Positions 1-5,355 of a stretch of DNA of 5,355 nt are shown one piece after another. Both the position numbers and the translations under genes were made by a program. Below the pieces are notes generated by a model. That model worked only from the letters and a program-made list of their open reading frames with translations, made no database searches and was not told where the DNA came from. Source of the stretch: an uncultured Gemmatimonadota bacterium. GTDB lineage: Bacteria > Gemmatimonadota > Gemmatimonadetes > Gemmatimonadales > Gemmatimonadaceae. The stretch covers positions 1 through 5,355 of the forward strand of contig CAMLHT010000261.1 in the NCBI GenBank assembly GCA_946479895.1, read 5' to 3'. Position 1 is the stretch's first letter. The number at the start of each line of letters is the position of its first letter.

Positions 1-2
1 GC

Positions 3-740
3 GAGCCGGGCAACCGCGACAAGACCGTCGCCCAGATCCTTCGCGAGATGTGCGAGTGCGCCGACGGCGCGACGATGTCGGGCAAGAAGGATTCGCTGGT
101 GAACATCGGCGGCTGGCTCGGTCTCCGCGACGAGAAGCTGGCCGAGAAGGCTCGCAACATGGTCGTGATCTACGAGGGCCTGCACACGTACGGCGGCCTC
201 GCCGGCCGCGACATGGAAGCGATGGCGATCGGCATCGAGGAGTCGGTCCAGGAGGACTACATCCGCTCGCGCATCGGCCAGGTCCACTACCTCGGACTCA
301 AGCTCATCGACGCTGGCGTTCCCGTCGTGCGGCCCATCGGCGGCCACGCGGTCTTCCTCGACGCGGCGGCCATCCTCCGCCACCTCACGCGGACGCAATA
401 CCCGGCGCAGGCCCTCGCTGCCGCGCTCTACGCCGAGTCGGGCGTGCGCGCCATGGAGCGCGGCGCGGTCTCGGCCGGACGCGATCCGGTCACCGGAGCG
501 GAGCGCTTCCCGGCCCTCGAGCTGGTGCGCCTGACGATCCCGCGCCGTGTGTACACGCAGGCACACATGGACGTCGTGGCCGAAAGCGTCATCGCCGTCT
601 TCGAGCGACGCGCCCGCGTGGCCGGCCTGAAATTCGTCTTCGAGCCCGAGCACCTGCGGTTCTTCCAGGCGCGATTCGCGCCGGTGGTGGGCGCCCGGAT
701 CTTCGACGATTCGTCCAGGGAGACGGCGGCGCGCGGATAG
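3..740 (+). CDS. tpl: Tyrosine phenol-lyase-like beta-eliminating lyase, C-terminal part (5' end outside window)
   Basis: This is the last 245 residues of a PLP-dependent, fold-type I lyase of the tyrosine phenol-lyase/tryptophanase family, cytosolic enzymes that split tyrosine or tryptophan into phenol or indole plus pyruvate and ammonia. The frame is open from base 3, so the ATG at 48 is internal. The PLP-lysine motif SGKKD is present; the Schiff-base lysine is the second K (87-89). Aligned without gaps to remembered Citrobacter freundii TPL numbering (offset 228), Lys257, Asn262, Met379, Arg381, Arg404, Phe448 and Phe449 all match. Met379 and Arg381 lie in GVRAMERG (453-461), where E. coli tryptophanase has AVEIG; FF at 660-665 replaces tryptophanase's HF. 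These contacts favour tyrosine phenol-lyase. The C terminus runs about 17 residues beyond the Citrobacter enzyme. Thr124 and other N-terminal contacts are not visible, so tryptophanase or another aromatic substrate cannot be excluded. Family assignment is near certain; the substrate is inferred. Confidence 0.93.
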   Translation, partial: EPGNRDKTVAQILREMCECADGATMSGKKDSLVNIGGWLGLRDEKLAEKARNMVVIYEGLHTYGGLAGRDMEAMAIGIEESVQEDYIRSRIGQVHYLGLKLIDAGVPVVRPIGGHAVFLDAAAILRHLTRTQYPAQALAAALYAESGVRAMERGAVSAGRDPVTGAERFPALELVRLTIPRRVYTQAHMDVVAESVIAVFERRARVAGLKFVFEPEHLRFFQARFAPVVGARIFDDSSRETAARG

Positions 741-779
741 GCGGTTGCCGATGGCCGTACCCGCGGCGATGTTCTGGCC

Positions 780-1730
780 ATGACACGCCGACTCGCCGCG
801 GGACTCGTCCTGGCCCTCCTCGCCGCGCTGCCTGCCGGGGCGCAATCGGCCAGCGCCGCCTGCGGCGAGACGGACGACGCAACCGCGCACCAGTTCATCA
901 GGGTGTACGGCGACCTGCGCATCTGCATGCTCGCCTTCACCACCGACAGCCAGGCGGTGGATGGTCCACGCGCCTGGACCGCGAAGGCCGGCCGCATGGT
1001 GTACGAGACCCAGCGGGCGAACGACTTCCGCCGCATGGCGATTGCCGGCGATGCCATCGAGTGGACGATCAACGGGCAGCCGCGCCCCGCGGACAGCGCG
1101 GCCATGGCGTGGCGCCAGGATGTGCTCGACGTCCTCGCGCCGGCGTGGGAGGCGGCCCGCCTGCGTGAAGAGGTGTCGCGCCTCCGTCAGCGGATCGACT
1201 CGCTTCCAGCGCTGAGGCAGCGCGCGACGGCGCGGTCGGACTCGATCGAGAAAGCGCTTGCCGCGGCGCGCGCGCGCATCGCGTCACTCGAGCAGGCCGA
1301 CCGCTCCATCGACCGCGAGATCGCCGGCTACGAGGCGCGCATTCGCGAGCTCCAGAGCCAATCGTCACGGGTCCAGATGCGCACCAGCTCACCCGACCCC
1401 AACGTGCGAGCAAGGGCCGAGGCCGAGCTGGAGCAGATCCGGCGGCAGGAGCGACTGCTGGACGAATCCCTGCGGCGCGCGCAGCAGCGTGCCGACGGGC
1501 TCGACGCCGACCGGCGGATCAGCGCGATGGAGCTGGACATCCGCACGATGCGCCCGGAGCACCAGCTCGCATTGCTGAAGCTGGAGCTCGATGAGCTGAA
1601 GGAGGAGAACATCCCGCTGCTCCGCCAGGAGCTGCGGGACCTCGATCCGGACAATCGCCTGCGCGTCCTGGATGATGCCGTCGCGATCGCGCTGGCCCGC
1701 CTCCGGAGCTCGCTCCCGCCTACGCCATAG
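780..1730 (+). CDS. Secreted long coiled-coil protein of unknown function
   Basis: I do not recognise a named family. The 316-residue product starts with a Sec-type signal peptide: MTRR, a leucine/alanine core (about residues 6-17), then AGA|Q (after 21) or ASA|A (after 26) as possible cleavage sites. The mature N-terminal part (about 28-120) is a small folded-looking region with two cysteines, Cys28 and Cys49, able to form a disulfide in the periplasm. From about 123 to 297 it is almost continuous charged helix rich in Arg, Glu, Leu, Ala and Gln with heptad-like spacing, interrupted around 202-210 by a Ser/Pro/Asp stretch, so probably two coiled-coil segments. The tail is SLPPTP. Cys28 follows Ser-Ala-Ala, a poor lipobox too far from the hydrophobic core, so a lipoprotein is less likely. 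No clear Shine-Dalgarno precedes the ATG. It lies 39 bp after the lyase on the same strand and may share its transcript, but no functional link is evident. Its 3' end overlaps the convergent sigma gene. Confidence 0.85.
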   Translation: MTRRLAAGLVLALLAALPAGAQSASAACGETDDATAHQFIRVYGDLRICMLAFTTDSQAVDGPRAWTAKAGRMVYETQRANDFRRMAIAGDAIEWTINGQPRPADSAAMAWRQDVLDVLAPAWEAARLREEVSRLRQRIDSLPALRQRATARSDSIEKALAAARARIASLEQADRSIDREIAGYEARIRELQSQSSRVQMRTSSPDPNVRARAEAELEQIRRQERLLDESLRRAQQRADGLDADRRISAMELDIRTMRPEHQLALLKLELDELKEENIPLLRQELRDLDPDNRLRVLDDAVAIALARLRSSLPPTP

Positions 1731-2289
1731 CCGGCGCGAGGTCGGCCAGCGTCTCGCGCAGTCGCACCCGCGCGCGGAAGAGCCGGGCCTTCGACGTTCC
1801 CTCGGGGATGTCGAGGATCTCGCAGATCTCCTGATGCGAGCGGCCCTCGACGAGGTTGAGGATCACGATGGTGCGCAGCTCTTCCGCCAGCCCGTCGATC
1901 GCCGCCACGAGCCGGCGCCTGAGCAGCGGATCGCGCTCGGCCACGGATGACGCGATGTCCGGCGCGAGGTCCAGCGGAACGTGGCGCGACTGCCGCTTCT
2001 CGCGTCGCTTGTGGTTCAGCGCCACCGAGACGGTGATCGAGTGCAGCCAGGTGCGCAGCGCGGCCTGGCGCCGGAAAGTCGGCAGGCGCGAGAACGCGCG
2101 CACGAATGCGTCCTGCGTGCATTCGTCGGCCAGCTCGGGGCCCGCGATGCGGGACGCGAGGCGATGCACGGCGTGCACGTGCGCGTCGTAGATCGCGCGG
2201 GCGGCGTCCCGATCACCGGCGACCGCGCGGTCGATCAGTGAGGCTTCGTCGTTCGGGGAAGGCGGGGCATGCATTGGATACATGCCCAT
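1720..2289 (-). CDS. ECF-type RNA polymerase sigma factor
   Basis: A 189-residue sigma-70 family protein with only regions 2 and 4, the extracytoplasmic-function architecture. It would direct RNA polymerase to a specific promoter set. Region 2 spans about residues 16-96, with the DECTQDAFVRAF core-binding helix (55-66) and RTWLHSITVSVALNHKR (79-95) as the -10 recognition part. Region 4 spans about 122-182 and contains the helix-turn-helix EGRSHQEICEILDIPEGTSK followed by ARLFRARVRLRETL. A 15-residue Met/Pro-rich leader precedes region 2. An in-frame TAA at 2316-2314 limits the start; ATGs at 2289, 2283 and 2274 are all possible and none has a convincing Shine-Dalgarno, so the exact start is uncertain. 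The usual zinc-finger anti-sigma partner is not encoded next to it: downstream is the convergent coiled-coil gene and upstream the OPT transporter. Which promoters it serves cannot be told from the sequence. Confidence 0.95.
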   Translation of the reverse strand: MGMYPMHAPPSPNDEASLIDRAVAGDRDAARAIYDAHVHAVHRLASRIAGPELADECTQDAFVRAFSRLPTFRRQAALRTWLHSITVSVALNHKRREKRQSRHVPLDLAPDIASSVAERDPLLRRRLVAAIDGLAEELRTIVILNLVEGRSHQEICEILDIPEGTSKARLFRARVRLRETLADLAPAMA

Positions 2290-2418
2290 GGCAGGGGGCG
2301 TTCCCGGAGGGACTTAGCGCAAATCATTCATCTACAATGACTTGGGCGGTAATCCCGGATACCACATGGCGCACCGGTGTCCGGTTCTGGGACGCCGCGT
2401 TCATTTGCGGTCGGTTTG
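2290..2418. promoter_or_regulatory. Intergenic region between OPT gene and sigma gene with two inverted repeats
   Basis: This 129-bp gap separates two - strand genes and should hold the 3' end of the OPT transcript and probably the sigma promoter. It contains a locally AT-rich patch (2321-2340), unusual for this window, with the inverted repeat TCATT-7-AATGA (2324-2340), and a second one, ACCGG-TGT-CCGGT (2373-2385). Either could be an operator. A reliable -35/-10 pair on the - strand was not found, and there is no clear intrinsic terminator. Confidence 0.35.
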
Positions 2419-4365
2419 TCAGGCGCGCGACTTCCTGAGCATCCAGCCGTACAGCCACGCCAGCGCGCCGATGAAGCCCAGTAGACCGAGCCACGGCGCG
2501 AGGACGAAGTCGCCGCCGACGATTCCGATCGGCGCGTCACTCGCCAGCGCGACGATCAACCCGGCGTTGATCACGCCCCAGAGACTCTCGCCGACGATCA
2601 GGCCCGAGGCGACCAGGGTGCCAAGCCGTTCCGCGCGCTCGGGATTCGGCGAGTGCCTCACCCGTCCGTCATACCACCGCGAGAGCACTGCCCCGACCAC
2701 GACCGCGAAGGTCGCGGACATCGGGAGATAGATGCCGATGCCCACGGCGAGCGGCGGAATCCGCAGCTTGCCGGTGGCCGCGAGCACGGCATCGAGGACG
2801 ATGAGCCCGACGCCGACGAGGGCGCCGATGCCGATCATCTTCCATTCGAGGCTGCCGCCGATCACGCCCTGGGCGAGCGCCGAGATGAGCGTCGCCTGCG
2901 GCGCGGGGAGCGGGTTGGGCGCGACGACGCCGACGTTGGCCGCGCCGGCAAACCCGTACGCCTTCGCGAGCAGGTTGAGCACGAATGGAATCACCGCCGC
3001 GCCGGCGGCGACGCCCACGATCAGGGCGATCTGCTGCCGCATCGGCGATGCGCCGACGAGCTGGCCGGTCTTGAGGTCCTGGAGGTTGTCGTTCGAGATG
3101 GTCGCGCAGGCGAACACGATGGCCGTGATGAACAGCGCGAAGGCGACGAGCGGCAGCCGCGTCGTCTCGGTCACGGCGACGACGGACGAGACGGAGACCG
3201 CGCAGATGACGATGGACAGGATGCCGACGCCGGAGATCGGGCTGTTCGACGCCCCGATGAGGCCCGCCATGTAGCCGCACACGCCGGCGATCAGGAACCC
3301 GACCAGCAGCACGAATGGCACGGCGACGGCAGTCAGCACCACCGCGTTCCCGGCCAGTGGCGTGCCGCGCACGAACGTGAACGCCAGCCATCCGGCCACG
3401 ACCAGGCATGCCACGGTGAGGCCGATGATCCACCCGGGGGCCATGTCGCGATCAGTGTCGTCGCTCACCGCCGCCACGCGCGACGCGGCCAGGGTGCTGA
3501 CGAGCCCCCCCACGACTGGCTTCGCGAGCCGCGCGAGCGTGTAGATCGCCGCCACGCCGATGGCGCCCGCGCCGATGAAGCGCACCTGCGTGCTCCAGAC
3601 GCGGACGGTGTGGGCCGCGAGGGTGACGTCGGCCGGCATCGGCGTCATGGAGGTGAGGATCGGCACCGCGATCACCCACGAGATGATCAGGCCCGCGAGC
3701 ATCGCCATGCCCACCGAGAGTCCGACCAGGTGCCCCGCCCCGACGAGCGCGAGCGACCACGCGACGTTGTAGCCGCTCGATGCCCCACCCCCGATGGAGA
3801 AGAACTTCGCGACCTCGGCGCCCACGATCCGCGTGCCGGCGGCGATGGCCAGTCCGGCCGACGCGACCGAGCCGAGAATCACCGCCCGCAATCCTTCCCG
3901 GGCCTCACCGGTGTCGTCGTTCGTCTCGCCGCGCGTGCCCGACCCCACCTTGAGCACTTCGGCCGCCGCCACGCCTTCCGGATACGGAAGGTCGGAGTTG
4001 GTCACGAGCGCCCGGCGCAGCGGGATCGTGAACAGCACGCCGAGCACGCCGCCGCTCACGCAGATCAGGAACGACTGCCAGAACGGGAACGTCGTCCACC
4101 AGCCCACGATCACGAGGCCCGGCAGCACGAAGATGATCGCCGAGAGCGTCCCCGCCGCCGAGGCGACGGTCTGGACGATGTTGTTCTCGAGGATCGAGGA
4201 GTTCCGGACCGCGGCGAGAATGGCCATGGACATGACCGCCGCCGGGATGGACGAGGCGAAGGTCAGCCCGACCTTGAGGCCGAGGTACACGTTGGCGGCC
4301 GTGAAGACGACGCAGAGAAGCGCGCCGAGCACGAGGCCGCGGAGGGTGAGCTCGCGAGGTTGCAT
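2419..4365 (-). CDS. OPT-family oligopeptide transporter
   Basis: A 648-residue integral membrane protein of the OPT (oligopeptide transporter) superfamily, of the normal length for the bacterial branch. Members are thought to be proton-driven importers of small peptides or, in the YSL branch, metal chelates; the substrate here cannot be deduced. Some fifteen to seventeen hydrophobic segments are visible. Family landmarks are LTLRGLVLGALLCVVFTAAN at the N terminus, then NIVQTVASAAGT (62-73), SDLPYPEGVAAAEVL (124-138), GASNSPISGVG (371-381) and ISNDNLQDLKTGQLVGASP (423-441). A short charged loop at about 142-160 (GTRGETNDDTGEAREG) is the main soluble insertion between early helices. The reading frame is intact, including a seven-base C run at 3505-3511. 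The start at 4365 gives the complete family N terminus and is preceded by a -10-like hexamer rather than a Shine-Dalgarno. It sits 78 bp downstream of the DUF302 gene, and the sigma gene begins 129 bp past its stop; no peptidase or metal-uptake partner is in view. Confidence 0.95.
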   Translation of the reverse strand: MQPRELTLRGLVLGALLCVVFTAANVYLGLKVGLTFASSIPAAVMSMAILAAVRNSSILENNIVQTVASAAGTLSAIIFVLPGLVIVGWWTTFPFWQSFLICVSGGVLGVLFTIPLRRALVTNSDLPYPEGVAAAEVLKVGSGTRGETNDDTGEAREGLRAVILGSVASAGLAIAAGTRIVGAEVAKFFSIGGGASSGYNVAWSLALVGAGHLVGLSVGMAMLAGLIISWVIAVPILTSMTPMPADVTLAAHTVRVWSTQVRFIGAGAIGVAAIYTLARLAKPVVGGLVSTLAASRVAAVSDDTDRDMAPGWIIGLTVACLVVAGWLAFTFVRGTPLAGNAVVLTAVAVPFVLLVGFLIAGVCGYMAGLIGASNSPISGVGILSIVICAVSVSSVVAVTETTRLPLVAFALFITAIVFACATISNDNLQDLKTGQLVGASPMRQQIALIVGVAAGAAVIPFVLNLLAKAYGFAGAANVGVVAPNPLPAPQATLISALAQGVIGGSLEWKMIGIGALVGVGLIVLDAVLAATGKLRIPPLAVGIGIYLPMSATFAVVVGAVLSRWYDGRVRHSPNPERAERLGTLVASGLIVGESLWGVINAGLIVALASDAPIGIVGGDFVLAPWLGLLGFIGALAWLYGWMLRKSRA

Positions 4366-4371
4366 CGCGCT

Positions 4372-4377
4372 ATTCTA
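4372..4377 (-). promoter_or_regulatory. Candidate leaderless promoter -10 element for the OPT transporter
   Basis: Read on the - strand the hexamer is TAGAAT, one change from TATAAT, followed by exactly six bases (AGCGCG) and then the ATG of the transporter at 4365. Transcription normally begins about seven bases after the -10, which here is the A of the start codon, so the message would have no leader. The absence of a Shine-Dalgarno before this ATG agrees. No good -35 hexamer is visible at the usual distance. This is pattern matching only. Confidence 0.4.
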
Positions 4378-4404
4378 CCACGGACTCGCCGAGTCACGCG
4401 AGAT

Positions 4405-4423
4405 GCCCCCGCAACGCAGGGGC
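4405..4423. other. GC-rich hairpin between the DUF302 and OPT genes
   Basis: GCCCC (4405-4409) pairs with GGGGC (4419-4423), and inside it GC/GC closes an AAC loop, with one C-A mismatch. It lies in the 78-bp gap after the DUF302 stop and before the OPT start. Such a stem could attenuate or end transcription leaving DUF302, but no T tract follows on the - strand, so it is not a classical intrinsic terminator. Confidence 0.3.
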
Positions 4424-4437
4424 TCCCGCGGGCAGCC

Positions 4438-4453
4438 GGGCGCTCAGGCGCCC
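4438..4453 (-). other. Perfect hairpin with the DUF302 stop codon in its loop
   Basis: On the - strand GGGCGC, CTGA, GCGCCC forms a six-pair stem with a four-base loop; the loop contains the TGA stop codon (4446-4444). It is not followed by a T run. It may protect the 3' end or act as part of a weak terminator together with the hairpin at 4405-4423, or be a chance product of high GC content. Confidence 0.3.
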
Positions 4454-4854
4454 TTCAGTGCCTCCCGGACCCGCTCCATCCGCGCCCGCGCGTCGCGGGC
4501 CACCGCCTCGACGGCCGGTGACATCGGCCCCGGCGCGGCGCTCAGCATGACCCGCGGATCGGTCAGACGCACGACTGAATGCGCGTCGTCCTGCGCCTCC
4601 ACGGTGACGTTGCATGGAAGCAGCAGCCCGACCGTCGGGTCGGCGGTCATCGCCGCATGCGCGAGCGGTGGATTGCACGCCCCGAGGATCACGAACGGTC
4701 GGAACTCCTTGTCGAGCTTCTCGCGGAAGGTCGCGCGGAGGTCGATCTCGGTGAGGATGCCGAAGCCTTCCGCCTTCAGCGCATCACGCGTGTGGGCTAC
4801 GGCCGCCGGATAGGGCTCGTTCAGGCGGACCTCGAAGCCAGGGGAGTCGGTCAT
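4444..4854 (-). CDS. DUF302 domain-containing protein
   Basis: A 136-residue soluble protein that consists almost wholly of one DUF302 domain. The hallmark stretches are GFGILTEIDLRATFREKL (30-47), RPFVILGACNPPLAHAA (52-68) and PTVGLLLPCNVTV (73-85). Two cysteines stand in the conserved positions, Cys60 in GACNPP and Cys81 in LPCNV; they are a plausible redox pair or metal/ligand site, but the biochemical function of DUF302 is not established. There is no signal peptide or membrane segment, so the protein is probably cytosolic. The start at 4854 is well supported: GAGG (4863-4860) lies five bases upstream of the ATG. The C-terminal 40 residues are helical and charged. It sits 69 bp after the glycine-zipper gene and 78 bp before the OPT gene, all on the - strand; the gap sizes leave open whether they form one operon. 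Confidence 0.94.
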   Translation of the reverse strand: MTDSPGFEVRLNEPYPAAVAHTRDALKAEGFGILTEIDLRATFREKLDKEFRPFVILGACNPPLAHAAMTADPTVGLLLPCNVTVEAQDDAHSVVRLTDPRVMLSAAPGPMSPAVEAVARDARARMERVREALKGA

Positions 4855-4859
4855 TGATG

Positions 4860-4863
4860 CCTC
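4860..4863 (-). promoter_or_regulatory. Shine-Dalgarno site of the DUF302 gene
   Basis: GAGG on the - strand, five bases before the ATG at 4854. It is the only clear ribosome-binding site in the window and fixes the start of the DUF302 gene. Confidence 0.65.
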
Positions 4864-4874
4864 GTGTTGAGGAA

Positions 4875-4890
4875 TACCTGACGTTACCTG
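4875..4890. repeat. Short direct repeat upstream of the DUF302 gene
   Basis: TACCTG occurs twice, at 4875-4880 and 4885-4890, separated by ACGT. The repeat period is 10 bp, about one helical turn, so two protein subunits could bind the same face of the DNA. It lies 20-36 bp upstream of the DUF302 start. It could be an operator or part of a promoter; chance is also possible with six-base units. Confidence 0.3.
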
Positions 4891-4896
4891 CCTCAG

Positions 4897-4914
4897 CGCC
4901 GCTGTCAGTCGGCG
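4897..4914. other. Small hairpin after the glycine-zipper gene
   Basis: CGCCG (4897-4901) and CGGCG (4910-4914) can pair around an eight-base loop, starting ten bases past the glycine-zipper stop codon. No T tract follows on the - strand, so a terminator role is only tentative. Confidence 0.2.
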
Positions 4915-4923
4915 GAACCCCCG

Positions 4924-5355
4924 CTACCGGATCGTGAATGTCACCGGTTGCCAGCGAGTCCGCGCGTGCCCCACGACGACGCCGCCCAGCAGCCCGCCGA
5001 TCCCCGCCCCGATGCTCGCGCCCAGAGCCGGGCCGACCTTGGGCTGGAGCTTGCCCTCCTTGTCGCAGGCGCCGCCACACTCGATGAGCGGGCCCATTGG
5101 CGCACCCACCAGCGCGCCCACCCCCGCGCCGACGAGGATTCCCAGCACGGTCTTGCCCACCGAGGGACGATGGCGCCGCAGCACGTCGATCCGGGTCACG
5201 CCGCTGAATGGCACCGCGAACTCCCGTCCGGGTCCATAGGGACTCGCGCCCTGACCCATGATGACGAGGTCCGTCCCCTGGATCCGGGCGAAGGCCGCCA
5301 CTGCCCCTTCGAGTCGCGGGCTGTTCGCCCAGACCCGCACCGTATCCCAGACGGT
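4924..5355 (-). CDS. Glycine-zipper membrane protein of unknown function (5' end outside window)
   Basis: The frame is open to the right edge of the window. A GTG at 5340 could serve as a start, but the codons before it read TVWDT and continue smoothly into VRVW, so this is more likely the middle of a beta-rich N-terminal domain and the true start lies outside. The visible part has a beta-type segment (LEGAVAAFARIQGTDLVIMG, then FAVPFSGVTRIDVLRRHRP) and then two Gly/Ala-rich hydrophobic stretches, residues about 61-84 and 103-124 counted from the GTG, with GxxxG-type spacing typical of glycine zippers. Between them is a loop with two cysteines, ECGGACDKEGK. The chain ends in a short RWQPVTFTIR strand. 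Similar layouts occur in envelope proteins in which a small beta domain precedes a glycine-zipper hairpin. The function is unknown; membrane or envelope location is inferred. Confidence 0.8.
   Translation of the reverse strand, partial: TVWDTVRVWANSPRLEGAVAAFARIQGTDLVIMGQGASPYGPGREFAVPFSGVTRIDVLRRHRPSVGKTVLGILVGAGVGALVGAPMGPLIECGGACDKEGKLQPKVGPALGASIGAGIGGLLGGVVVGHARTRWQPVTFTIR

Noticed and set aside
428..1105. Open frame of 225 codons on the - strand opposite the lyase
   Set aside because: Ser/Arg/Ala-rich antisense product with no recognisable motif, lying opposite a strongly conserved enzyme.
50..1168. Open frame of 372 codons on the + strand running across the lyase and coiled-coil genes
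   Set aside because: The product is Arg/Gly/Pro-rich and unstructured, and it is out of frame with two well-supported genes.
2333..2338. TACAAT as a + strand -10 element
   Set aside because: There is no -35 match at 16-18 bp and no + strand gene or recognisable RNA downstream; the site lies within an AT-rich inverted repeat that explains it as well.
2290..2418. Possible tRNA or small RNA gene in the largest gap
   Set aside because: I could not fold a cloverleaf or find a proper T-arm sequence, and no strong stem followed by a T tract is present.
3505..3511. Run of seven C bases inside the OPT gene, a possible slippage or phase-variation site
   Set aside because: The frame is intact across it and encodes ordinary Val-Gly-Gly codons; a seven-base run in GC-rich DNA is not remarkable.
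2653..4521. Open frame of about 620 codons on the + strand opposite the OPT gene
   Set aside because: Its product is a low-complexity Arg/His/Asp/Glu-rich chain without domains, the usual antisense shadow of a GC-rich gene. The - strand product has clear OPT motifs throughout.
1..5355. Undescribed defence, mobile or CRISPR-type system
   Set aside because: No nuclease, integrase, transposase, toxin-antitoxin pair, spaced repeats or attachment-like sites are visible. Composition is even across the window and the genes are mostly common families.

Overview
The window is uniformly GC-rich with strong G/C preference at third codon positions, and it encodes five ordinary-looking protein genes packed with short gaps. 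The organism is probably a free-living high-GC bacterium. The style of the secreted coiled-coil and glycine-zipper proteins, together with an OPT transporter and a compact ECF sigma factor, is reminiscent of Gemmatimonadota or Acidobacteriota. That placement is an impression from protein style; there is no marker gene in the window to prove it.

Layout. On the + strand, bases 3-740 hold the C-terminal half of a PLP-dependent beta-eliminating lyase. Its active-site residues match tyrosine phenol-lyase better than tryptophanase. It is followed after 39 bp by a secreted protein (780-1730) that is mostly a long charged coiled coil. The - strand then takes over for the rest of the window. In order of transcription from the right edge it carries: a glycine-zipper protein whose start lies beyond the window (5355-4924), a DUF302 protein (4854-4444), an OPT-family oligopeptide transporter (4365-2419) and an ECF sigma factor (2289-1720). 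The sigma factor and the coiled-coil gene meet tail to tail and overlap by 11 bp.

How the genes relate. No single pathway links all of them. The lyase degrades an aromatic amino acid to pyruvate and ammonia, and the OPT transporter would import peptides, so a shared theme of amino-acid and peptide use is possible but unproven. The four - strand genes are co-directional with gaps of 69, 78 and 129 bp, enough for separate promoters. The OPT gene has a -10-like hexamer placed so that its transcript would be leaderless. No anti-sigma factor gene is adjacent to the sigma factor. I see no RNA genes, CRISPR arrays, insertion sequences, phage genes or defence system, and no gene-free stretch above 300 bases; the largest gap is 129 bp (2290-2418).
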